The position numbers and the translations under genes are program-made. From positions 94,627 to 158,626 of the forward strand of contig JADNRX010000097.1 in the NCBI GenBank assembly GCA_015501595.1: 64,000 nt of DNA, written 5' to 3'. Shown one piece after another: positions 35,986 through 46,230 of this stretch. Within the stretch, counting starts at the first letter, position 1; the number at the start of each line of letters is the position of its first letter. Under the pieces are notes generated by a model, which saw only the letters and a list, made by a program, of their open reading frames with translations, was not told the origin of the DNA and ran no database searches. Source of the DNA: Hymenopellis radicata. Lineage: Eukaryota; Basidiomycota; Agaricomycetes; Agaricales; Physalacriaceae.

Positions 35986-38782
35986 TCACGACGTAGCTTG
36001 TCCAAAGAGCGACCAGAAATCATCACCGCCTTCGTGTGAAGACTCAAGATTGGGCGTCATGTCGAAATCTAGGTCCATGCCAACGCCATAGTCGAACGCT
36101 AAATCTACATTCGGCATGAAAGGTTCATCTGGGAACGGGTTTCCATCAAGCATCCCAAGGTACCCAAATGAACCCAAATTCGCCAACTCGGGAGACGGAG
36201 TCGGGTGGGTGGTCCACGTTTGTGGTGGGGCATGCTCATCACCGCTGCTGGCGGGATGTAAACAGGCCCCGGTGGCGTCTCCTCGACCGACTCTGAAGAA
36301 TCGATTGTTTCTGCCCCTTCCTCGCTTTCCATTCGTCGTTGGTTTCCCTTCGAACAACGTCTCGCTGTGCGTTTCTCAGTCAAGGGTTCGAGTTGCTTTC
36401 GAGATAACTTGGTCAGGATCTCGGCGATGTTTGTCGAGCTATTCCAGGATTTGCCGATCTCGTTCAGATATTGTATACAGAGCTTAGCCTGTGCCGAGAA
36501 AGTCTCAAGATCCTTCTTTGCGACGCGTAATCCCGAGCTAGCTTTGTTCGCCAGGAGAAGGAATACCGTCCCGGCTGAAAATATGGTTTGCATCATCGTG
36601 ACCGGGCAATAGCGAAGCGTATAGAGGCTTCGCCATGTTGCGACGAGTTCCATGATGTTATCACAAGCACGTTTGCATAGCTGGATACGGGGAATTCCGA
36701 ATTGATGATTAGTATGAGAAAGAGACTCATCAGTTCGGAGACATGCCTTGACATGAGCAACAGCCTCGGAATCACGTTTTCTCCGGTGGAAGAAAGGTCG
36801 ATGCAGGAGAATGAACACCGACCAAAAGGTAAGATGGACCATCAATTTGTGCGGCGTGGCAGACGAACGATTGTGTATCGTTAGTTCGACTTCTGGTGGT
36901 AACTGACTCTTCCATTCGTGCAGTTGCAGACTGAAAGGAGAATTTGAGTTCAGAAAGCACGGAGAGGCCGAGAAACCTGCTGACTCAATTCTGCTAATCA
37001 CAGCATCGCTTACTTCTATCCTCGTCCCGGTTGAATGCGTGTTGAGACTGCTTGATCTGTGGAAACATCAACAAACGGCGGCGGCATAAGAATATCTCCC
37101 ACAAACATGATTTCCATTATGTGTCTGGCAATTTGCAGTAGCCCACACGTTGCAGCGAAAGTCCTAGACAAACAGTTTGGCTGAGAGACCTTATTGGAGG
37201 GTGGGTAAATCCAGGGCGATTCGTCGTAGTCTTTGTCAATAAGCGGAACCGGTACATTCCGTTCTGATGGTAAGCTGACACCAAAGTCACGCCCGACATA
37301 GAGTGACCAGCAGACGTCCTACAAAAATGCGGTGAGGAAAGGCCAATGAAATTTGAACGAGCGGGCTACCTGACTGAATAGTGTCCAATACGCCCAATTG
37401 CGATCCACCATGTCGTCATGCGTGATCAGACTAGCTTGCACCCAGGTTGAGCTATCGAAACTGAGGCCGACTAGAAGACTGTAAACATAAGACAAGGACT
37501 GGGCACATATTGCACTCACGAGCCTGTGACAGACGCGTGCTCATACCAAAATACACATACCCAATGGTCTGTTCACCATTGGTCGAGTGGAAACTCCCTA
37601 ACAATGACAATGCGTGCACCATAGCAAGGTTCGGCTTCGCGCATTCCGATTCCCATAGTCGCTTGGCTTCATCGGAGAAATACTTACGAGACTTGTAGTC
37701 TCGTATTTTCGGATCGTCTGAAAATGCTGTGGCCAGTGCCATAAGGGCATTGTGTAGCATTGGGGAATAGTGAGATGTCTTGGGAGGCGTCTGGTGTCTG
37801 GGAACACTCAGAGCGACGTGCATATCGCGTAGAAAGAGTGCTGGAACGATGCGCAGGCACCACGACGTGAAGAACTTGAAAAGAAGATTGATTATCCTGC
37901 CTTTGTTAGGAAAATGTTTCTTCGTATGAGTTAGGTGGTTACCTGTCATGTTCTTTTCTGTCAAGGGGAACAGTGTCAGGGAGATGGCGAGACCAGTCGA
38001 AATTTGGGTCGTAATGATTTCCGTCGCTATCTGTCAGCTGGAGAACATGACGGGGCGTGTTCATCATCTTTGGAAATCTTGACAAAGATGTCGTCTTTGG
38101 AGATACGGGCACTTCTTGGAAGCGGAATGGTGCTGCTATGCCGTAGAAAAATAAATCACTGTCATGTAGCTGGTAGAGGGACATCAGTGTGATTCCCATG
38201 CAATGAAGCAAACCATTGTTGACCTTGAGATTGCGTGCAGGTACACAGAGCTCTAATGTGATATCATCTTCATCGGTTATGGATGGTTCCTTTTCTTCGT
38301 TATGAGGTATTGCGTCGCTTTCAAGTAATCCAGTCGCGTCGGGAGGTTTGAATTGAAGATAGGATGTGTGTTCATCGGATACACCCCCATGTTCCAGACG
38401 ACATTTTTCCAATAATGACTCCAGAAGGTCCACATAGCACTTGAGAGCATCTGCATGCTTTCTCATTGCTTCATAATGTGCCTCTGTCCTTGGCCGACGT
38501 GCAGTTTCGGCAGTATAGGAGCACTATCGCCAGATGTTATTCATGGAATTCCGAAAGTGATAGTTGGCGACTGACTTCGTCTTCTCGCCCGGATGATTGA
38601 CAAGACGTGCAGACTGGCTTCGCCTCGTCGCATTTCACCCGCCTGCAAAAAAAATTACACGGGTCACATTTTGAAAAGCTCAAGACGCACTTTACTCTGC
38701 ACACGTTACAGGCATGCGAGGCGTACGTTCCACGACCACGCTGGGTGGTTGGTTTCTTGGTAGAGCCGGTTCCGCGCTTCAT
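35986..38782 (-). CDS. Zn2Cys6 transcription factor with fungal-specific domain (paralogue A)
   Basis: Nuclear regulator. From MKRGTGSTKKPTT the spliced DNA-binding domain reads ACNVCRVKRVKCDEAKPVCT, then SCQSSGREDEC, giving Cx2Cx6Cx6Cx2Cx8C. RRPRTEAHYEAMRKHADALK starts the linker/coiled coil. The fungal-specific domain includes FFTSWCLRIVPALFLRDMH, HYSPMLHNALMALATAFSDD, SLLGSFHSTNGEQTIGYVYF, DVCWSLYVGRDFGVSLPSE, SATPHKLMVHLTFWSVFILL and LHRPFFHRRKRD. It is homologous along its whole length to 46231-48875, with matching introns. One intron (36681-36746) begins GC instead of GT. The acidic tail (DFDMTPNLESSHEGGDDFWS) to 35986 lies in a frame shifted from the preceding exon near 36240-36280; otherwise the protein ends at 36105. 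Resembles nirA/nit-4-type regulators in layout; targets unknown. Confidence 0.9.
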
Positions 38783-39066
38783 GGGATGTGGGACGTGATC
38801 GTTGGAAACAAGAATGGAAGGAAAGTCTTTATATGTCAATGTTCCGTCTGTTTTCCGACACAGCGAGTCGACTCCGACTGCCTATCTCGCTTACTTAAGT
38901 ATTTCAGCATTACTCAGATGTACATGCGGGGGCGTCGATAGTCCGTTCCAGGGGACATGAAGTGGTTAGAATGGCTATACCGCCGTATATGCCGAACAGT
39001 GCGACTCGCAAGTACCGTTGCCCCAATAATGAGTGAAAATTAGATGCAAATATAATACGGCGACTG

Positions 39067-39565
39067 CTATACTACCTGTGTAACGGTCAGTAGTGCCAAC
39101 GGGCCGTAGACAACAAGCGAACGTACCCGAGGCGCCAAACTAACGATTTTCCCCCAACCCTTCATTCGCAGGTCGGCACTGACGACACCACCAATACGCG
39201 TTCCCAACATTTCCCGTTTGTTGTTCAATAGAACGGCCGCATTGTCGTCGAAGCGGACCCAGCGCCCGTCTGGTCGTCGGACGGGTTTTCTTGTGCGGAC
39301 AATAACGGCGCGTCGCACGTCGCCACGGCGAACCTTGACAGCGGTTAGCGACGCCTGGGCAGCCGCAGAGACTGGTCGAGCGTCTTGGACGACACAGACG
39401 ATTTCGTCGCCGACGGAGCCCCAACCGTTGTTGACTTTATTTTTGAGAACGTTAACACATTCAATGAGGAGGGCCCCCGAGTTGTCTATGACCTGGAAAG
39501 TAGTCAGAATAGTCAATAAAACACGAAAAAAGCCGTGCATTGAGTGTTGATTTGAGGCCAATCAT
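39067..39565 (-). CDS. MRPL38: Mitochondrial large-subunit ribosomal protein uL14m
   Basis: Mitoribosomal protein L14 (yeast MRPL38). Exons 39539-39565, 39127-39492 and 39067-39075 give 133 residues. The text [84 protein letters not shown] and [13 protein letters not shown] follows the family from end to end. The first intron (39493-39538) starts GCACGG, a non-canonical GC-AG intron; the protein on both sides fixes the splice points. The last exon is 9 nt. It is divergent from hexokinase across about 200 bp. Confidence 0.95.
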
Positions 39566-39766
39566 GGCGGGAGGAGAGAGATCACGCGTTCCCGATGATT
39601 TCATTACCGACGCTTGTTTCCCTTCTACCACCACTGTTACCTCTACAAACCCCATCGAACCCGCCAACCATGGTCGCTTCACGCCGCGGAAGTGGCAGTA
39701 TCGTCCTGCCGTCAGGTCAGACGATGGCAATCCACACTAGGACTCACGATGAGGACGAGCTGCCCC

Positions 39767-41803
39767 ATGCCACCAAAAAGTATGCAATCTGCTGCCTCAT
39801 CGCGACCATCCAGACTGACCAAATGTCTCTAGGACGATGGCGGACCACCTCCGAAAATACGAGAGTCTGTAGGTAGCCAGTCTTGTCCGCAACGTCACTC
39901 TTGACAAGCTGGCAGGTTCACCTTGACGCCCCAGCGCATGCGAATGATCGTTGAGGCGTTCAAGGACACCTTGGAACTCGGCCTTCAAAAGCCTGAACAG
40001 ATTGTTGTACGTTACTCCAATTGTCTTTAATTCTATGATGCATATCTCGTCCATTTAGCCGATGATTCCGACTTTCGTCTTCGGTTGGCCATCTGGCCAC
40101 GAAGTAGGCGACTTCTTGGCTCTGGATCTTGGTATGTCCTTGCATCATTTCCGTAGGAAAGTATTTGACTTCCCTTGAGGTGGAACCAACCTTCGTGTCT
40201 GTCTTGTCACTCTCCAAGGAGAGGGCAAATTCGAGATCACACAGGCCAAGTATCGTCTTACAGAGGAACAGAAGCAGGATGATGGCCAGAAACTCTTCGA
40301 CTTTTGTGCAGAATGCCTCAAAACCTTTGTCGATACCAACCTGACCGATGAGTCTGGCGCATTGTCATTGAAGCCAGGCGAAACATTGCCGCTTGGATTC
40401 ACAGTACGTCGCTTCCCTACCACAGTTATCGCTTCGCCTAGCTAATCCGTTCATTTCCTAGTTCTCTTATCCTTGCAGGTGAGCCTTCCGCCACCTGCGC
40501 CAGGTGATTAATTCTGATGGACGTTCATTCAAGCCAAGAGAAAATCGACCACGGCGTACTTATTAGATGGACCAAAGGCTTCGGCGCGGGCGACACGGAA
40601 GGTCGCGACGTAGCTGCAATGTTCCGCCAATCTCTTGAGACATATGTACGCGTCTCCTCCTGCGCGTCAAGTAATTCCCAGTCTGACCTTGCAGTTCATA
40701 ACTTAGAAATTGCCTATCACCTTGACGGCTCTAATTAACGACACAACGGGGACTCTGATCGCCTCCCACTACGTGAACCCTAGGACCAAGATCGCTGTCA
40801 TATTCGGTACTGGTTGCAATGCGGCTTATATGGAGAAAATGAGCAACATAGACAAAATAAAGAATCTTGGTATCAACGACGATGCTGAAATGGCCATCAA
40901 CTGTGAATGGGTACGTGTCTCGCCGGTCTAGTAGTCGCTTTACTCATTACCTGACAGGGCGCTTTTGACTCGTTCCAACATGAGCATCTTCCCCGTACAA
41001 AGTACGATACCATCGTCGATGAAACGTCGAACAAGCCGGGAGAGCAAGCATTCGAGGTACTAGCACAATTTCCATGATCGCAGTACCCCTAACGTCGACA
41101 CCCAGAAACTAATTTCTGGTCGCTACCTCGGAGAAATTCTCCGTCTCGTTATCTGCGAACTCATTGACGAGGGTGTACTCTTCCTTGGTCAAGAAACGTA
41201 CAAGCTTGAGACGCCATACGTTTTTGAGACAGCCTTTTTGTCGCTTATGGAAAGTGACCCCACTGACGAACTGCTTATGATCATTGGCATATTCACCCAC
41301 TTCTTTGCTGTCGAGACAACGCTCGCTGAGCGGCAGTTCTTCAAAGCGCTTGCCAAACTCATAGGTCGGCGTGCCGCCCGTTTGAGTTCCTGCGGAATTG
41401 CTGCCATCGTGAGCAAGATGGGCTACCTTGACGAAGGTTGCGCCGTGGGAGCTGACGGTTCGCTATACAACGTAGGTCTTTCTGTTGCTTGTGGTGGCTT
41501 TGAACTTAGATCGTTTCCCCAGAAATACCCCGGTTTCGCAGATCGCGTACACGAAGGATTGCAAGACATCTTCGGCGATAAGGGGAAGTACGTACCTTCT
41601 CAGTCTCTCGGTGGTAATGAAGAGATACTAACCCCGGATACCAGAAACATTGTAACGTATCACGCAGAAGATGGTAGTGGTGTGGGAAGCGCGATCATCG
41701 CAGGTGAGCAGTCTCCATGACCTCTCACATGTGGCTTTTACCGACGTTTTCCCCAGCGATGACGAAGATTAGAAAAGATGCTGGCCTATATGCTCACGTC
41801 TAA
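39767..41803 (+). CDS. HXK: Hexokinase
   Basis: Cytosolic ATP:hexose 6-phosphotransferase, the entry step of glycolysis. About 13 exons; start MPPKRTMADHLRKYESLFTL. Motifs: GWPSGHEVGDFLALDLGGTN (phosphate-1 loop), FSYPCSQEKIDHGVLIRWTK (sugar-binding), KLPITLTALINDTTGTLIAS (catalytic Asp in INDTTG), KIAVIFGTGCNAAYMEKM (phosphate-2), NCEWGAFDSFQHEHLPRTKY, KLISGRYLGEILRLVICELI, and the adenosine motif HAEDGSGVGSAIIAAMTKIR. It ends GLYAHV at 41801-41803. All joins agree, including one where the true acceptor (CTTAG before AAATTG near 40700) lies after a nearer CAG. No lesion. Two Zn2Cys6 paralogues stand on either side of this region. Confidence 0.97.
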
Positions 41804-42037
41804 CTGCTGCTGTTTAGTATCAACGAAAGAAAGAAGGAAAGTGTGACAACAGAATTGTATGTGTATGCTGTATTCAAACTGCTACTTCCCGTACTGTGTC
41901 TTTGAAAGCAATGTAGACGATGGGCCGCGCCCTATAATTGTAACGGTCATACGGCCCTTTCAGAACTGAGTTGACGGCCCGCTGGCCGCTCAACCGCCTT
42001 TAAAACGGAGAAAGAGAAGGTTGAGAGCTACCTAACA

Positions 42038-43820
42038 ATGTTGTGGTTTCCCCTACTTCTTACAGCGAGCGCTGCATGGGCGCAATGTACTCTTGAGGCG
42101 TCAGGCAAAGATGACGCGTCTCAGCTCATTGCAGCGGCTCGATCTTGCAGGACAGTAAACATTCCCTCGGACACGACCCTCAACATCTCGACGCGACTTG
42201 ACATGACGGGGTTGAGCGACGTCACGATTGTGAGCACATGCGCGCATTATTGACAGATTGGGGATCAATCCTTTCACAGAACCTCGAGGGAACGATTCGT
42301 TTCAACCCAGACATTCCGTACTGGGTAGAGGTCAGCCAAGGCCCAAACCGTTCGACCTGGAACTGACGGCGATTGGCAGAATGCATTCCCCTTTGAGTTC
42401 CAGGCACAGGTAACGTTCTGGCTTCTGGGCGGTGAGAACATTGTCCTGAAGGGAGGAGGCACCTTGGATGGCGCCGGCCAAGTCGGTTCATCCTTCTTCT
42501 GTCTTCGAGACTCCGCTGACTGTGTTCCTGTCAGCCTTGGTATGATGCCTTGTACGTTGAACACTATATTTTCTTTCAAGTACCTCTCTGATGACTCGAG
42601 AAGCGCAGCCAACTCGTCTCTGCCGCGCCCTATCATCTTGACGATCTACCAAGGCAACCATGTCTTGGTTGAGAACATTGAGATGATCGATAGTCCAGAG
42701 TGGTTTAACCTTGTACGTACTTGGTTCTCGTGTCTTCGTGCTTACCAGTTGCCTATCATCACCACAGATATATGAAAGCAACGACGTGAGGTATAGCAAT
42801 ATGACTATCACTGCGGCGACAAACACGCATAACACGGATGGCTGGAATATCTATCGGAGCGATACCGTTACGCTTGAGCATTCTGTGATTGTGAACGGCG
42901 ATGACTGTGTCGCGTTCAAACCCAGTACGTCCGATGGTGTTGCTTCTACTGCGGTATTGGATTGAGCGATACATACATCTTTCAGATGCTACCAATATCT
43001 TGGTTTCCGATCTGGATTGTACTGGTTCACAGTACGTCAAGTTTCTTCATAATGGCAAACCTTACCGACTCGTACTTAAGCGGCATTTCTGTTGGGTGGG
43101 TTTCGTCTCCGAGTCCGTACGAAGCTGACGAAGACACATATGTAGCTCCCTCGGGCAATACCCAGAGTTCTTTGACATCGTCGAGAACGTCACTGCAACG
43201 TAAGTCTCTGTCTTCACTTTCCCTGGGGTATCAATCAACGCACCAAGTAATCCAGCGACATCAAGATGTCCAATGCGCAAAACGGCGCACGCATAAAAGC
43301 ATGGGCGGGGCCGGACGTGGGGAGCGGGATCGTGCGAAACGTCACTTTCAACAACTTTGTGGTGTCCAGCGTCGCCAATCCTGTTGTCATTGACCAGGTG
43401 TGTACTAGTTCAACTTTTCAGGTCACCTGCGAAGCCGAATTCCTTGTAGTGTTACATGACTAGTGCAGCCGACTGCTCTGCCTTCCCTTCGAACACTTTC
43501 ATCCAAGATATATGGTTCAATGGGTACCGTGGCGTCACCTCCTTTTTGAACTTACTGACTCGATGCTGTCTCCAGCATCTCGGGAACGTCGTCGGGGTCT
43601 ACAGTGGCTTCGCTCTTGTGCTCGCCAGATGGACGATGCAGTAACATCAATGTCAACGATCTGGAATTGACGTACGTCTCTCTCTTTCTCTCTCTTGACT
43701 GTTCGACTGACAGCTCTTGGTTGAACCAGCGCTGGAAAAGGCACTACAACGTACAAGTGCCAAAATGTCAATCTCACCGGTAATGCGGCGGGCCTCTTCC
43801 CGGATTGTACAGTAACATGA
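42038..43820 (+). CDS. Secreted GH28 polygalacturonase, probably exo-acting
   Basis: Extracellular pectinase cleaving alpha-1,4-galacturonosyl links. The signal peptide MLWFPLLLTASAAWA is followed by a beta-helix protein from about 13 exons. GH28 landmarks are NTDGWNIYRSD (NTD), VNGDDCVAFKPNATNI (DD pair, catalytic Asp), DLDCTGSHGISVGSLGQYPE (GHG, catalytic His) and GARIKAW (RIK). The earlier stretch includes FWLLGGENIVLKGGGTLDGA and NHVLVENIEMIDSPEWFNL. Missing Q in the DD box and the GSLGQ loop favour exo-polygalacturonase (galacturan 1,4-alpha-galacturonidase) over endo. The end is GLFPDCTVT at 43818-43820. Cys pairs near the C-terminus suit a secreted protein. It appears intact. Confidence 0.92.
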
Positions 43821-44302
43821 GTGATTACTCTGGTATTCTCCCTCAATAAAAAGGTCGACTTCTTCGTCCCGAGAGCAATGCTTCAAGAATCAAGCACTGA
43901 CAACTTCAAGAAGCAGAGAGCTCGTATTTATCATTGGGTCATAGTGTTGTGAGGTAAACGTTAGGTTTTGACGCACCTGGGGTTTCGACCGGCAAGTAAG
44001 AAACATCCTCGCCTCTGTGATGAAGAATACAGGCTGAATCAAACCGGCGAGAGGAGACGGGTGTGCTCAAAACCTGCCGGGAACAGGGCTGGGAGCCTGG
44101 GTGTAATCAAACACAAAACAGGCTCGCACCGCTTGCGCCACACGGAACAGTCGGTAACAAACCAGTTTAAACATCCTACTCCCACTAGGCTACAGCCTAC
44201 GTACGTCCATCGTCTTATGCTCGTCGCAGCTCGAGCCTCGCTGCAGCAGCTCTGAGCTGCTCGCTATAATCGGCCAGAAATTTGGAAAGAAGGACAAAAA
44301 GA
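43821..44302. other. Intergenic region
   Basis: No coding text. A near-palindrome GCAGCAGCTCTGAGCTGCTCGC lies at 44242-44263 and could form a hairpin 3' of the tRNA on the minus strand. Confidence 0.4.
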
Positions 44303-44382
44303 TGGTTCAGCCCGTGATCGAAACGGGGACCTTGTGTGCAAGCCATGTGAGACACAAATCATAACCACTAGACCACTGAACC
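44303..44382 (-). tRNA. tRNA-Val (anticodon CAC) with a 7-nt intron
   Basis: Minus-strand cloverleaf: acceptor GGTTCAG/CTGAACC (7 perfect pairs), D-arm with TAGTGGTTAT loop, anticodon stem TGTGT/ACACA. The loop is C-T-CAC-A then TGGCTTG then C, so 7 nt exceed the normal loop just after position 37, the usual tRNA intron site. T-arm CCCGT-TTCGATC-ACGGG; discriminator A. The anticodon is at 44347-44349. Confidence 0.85.
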
Positions 44383-46230
44383 ATGCTACGTTGCCTTGGC
44401 GCAGGTTCCCACGGAGTCCGTTCGCCTTATGCAGTTCATAGAGGATGCGATGTTGAACTTTGCTGTATGTCTTGTGTCGTTCGTCATACTGCATAACTGT
44501 GGCCTCTCCCTCGTTTGCGTTACGAGACGAGCCCAAATTGCTAACTAGAGACAACGGGGACGTCAATACGTTCAGTGATGTGAAAACGTTCCTGAAGACA
44601 TCTTGACGTTCGACACTTTCAGCCGGCAGGTCGGAGCCTAACCTGAGTACTGAGTCACACTCCTTCACACGAAATAACCAGCCGTTCCGTGCATATTCAG
44701 AGCGTCCCAGTGGCCCTTCTAGTGCTGTTGCTGGAGGCGGTGGAGGTGGAGGTGGCGGCACGTTATGGCGGCGTTTTGCTGCGGAACAGATGGACGCCAC
44801 ACGTCCTTGTGCTTGTCTGTTACCAAGACACAGCCCATCATCTTATTGTCGTCACCCCATGTCCCAAGGTATCGCATTTCAACTTGGAGCGCGCTCTGAA
44901 ACGCGTCGATGGGCCCGAGGTCCGTCTATCAATATATCATCTTTCATCTCTGCGGTGAAAAGAACAAGAGATACCAGATGGGTAAGTCGGTGGGCTCTTT
45001 TCAATCCCCTTGCTTACCAACACATTCAAACCGTGGGCCCGAGGGACATTTTACTTCCTTCAAGCACATTGGCAGAGGCGGTGCGATTTCACACTACGCG
45101 CCATGATCTGATCGGAGATTCTTTAAATGCAGGGGAGGGAGGCACCACACGGACGACTCTGGCGAAGATCTCGGTGGTATGTTTCCGAGACGTCCGCCAT
45201 CTGAATTTTATGTCCGAGTGCTTCCTGTGGGTCCTTGAGCGCTTTTTGCCTGAAGGGAAATGAACTACCTAAGCATCCGACATGTCGGCCACCTACCTAA
45301 GTCGTTTTCCGAAACTGAACAAGGGTGAGATGTTGAACGTTTTCGGAAATTCGGTTAACGTTCCTAGTGAGGATATCGAATGGAGCCACCATCAAGGCAG
45401 AGTAGACCGTGAACGTCATTCGTGGCGCGTCGTGAGGGTGTAGCATATGGTCGGACTCCCGCTGCCAGTAGCTGTGCATCGATCCTGCGAAGACAGACAA
45501 GGTTCGCACTGTATTGTAATAGTGAGAGCCCATATCATGATGTCAGTGATCAAGCTATCAAGTCGCTTTAAAACCATCTTTCCGCTTGGGTTCCTGCCCA
45601 CACAGAATACTCCAAGATGTCTGCGGCTGTGCAAGACCTGAACAACGAGTCAGAGCGCCCAGGCGGGAAGCCGCGCGTAAACAACTAGTGTGCTCTTGTA
45701 CCTTCTTGTACCCGTTCCAGTCCGGACGGGATGACATTCGATGAGTGCTATTCGCCTTGGCCATCAGCGGTCCCAGACGGATAACAGCCGCCTCGTGTTT
45801 ACCGCGAGGATGGGGCCGTATAAGCGCGATATCCCTATACATGTAGAACAAAGATACTATAGGGAGTTGTGGGAGACGCCCTCATGACATGTCGAGTCGG
45901 GACAAGTCGGGTATAGGGCGCTTCTGCGCAGCGTGATTCCTCATTTGTAGACACTTTGTACGAATAATGAACAAGGGAAAGGCATCCACGCAAAGCATCC
46001 TCGAATAAGCCTGAGAACACGAGCTAGCAAAAAGGACTTGGAAATCGGAAATGAACTTGAATGCCTCCGTTCGGTCCGATCGCCGGTAACGCGTTCCCTG
46101 ATAGCCATCACACAGGTTTCGGTCTGCAGTGTATAAAAGGCCCGTCTACTTTCCATGGAGCTTCCTTTCAACTCTCTTCAATTGCCCACCATTGCTCCCG
46201 ACAAAGAGCACGACGACTTCAACGACGACC
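44383..46230. other. Intergenic or unassigned stretch
   Basis: A GGN microsatellite (about 44733-44760) creates a poly-Pro ORF on the minus strand. A 157-codon plus ORF (44790-45263) and minus ORFs at 45297-45851 show no motif. TATAAAAGG at 46132 precedes the second Zn2Cys6 gene by about 100 bp. Confidence 0.4.
46131..46138 (+). promoter_or_regulatory. TATA box of Zn2Cys6 paralogue B
   Basis: GTATAAAAGGCCC lies 93-100 bp upstream of ATG 46231, the usual fungal spacing, followed by a pyrimidine-rich leader (CTTCCTTTCAACTCTCTTCA). Confidence 0.7.

Noticed and set aside
37445..37520. Apparent frameshift in regulator A after MSTRLSQA
   Set aside because: A later acceptor (TCTTCTAG) restores ALGLSFDSS, matching ILGLGVDCS in paralogue B.
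40680..40712. Apparent frameshift in hexokinase
   Set aside because: Using the acceptor CTTAG just before AAATTGCCT restores the frame and gives the conserved KLPITLTALINDTTG.
44733..44770. Poly-proline ORF on the minus strand
   Set aside because: Produced by a GGN microsatellite overlapping the region upstream of the tRNA-Val(CAC) gene.
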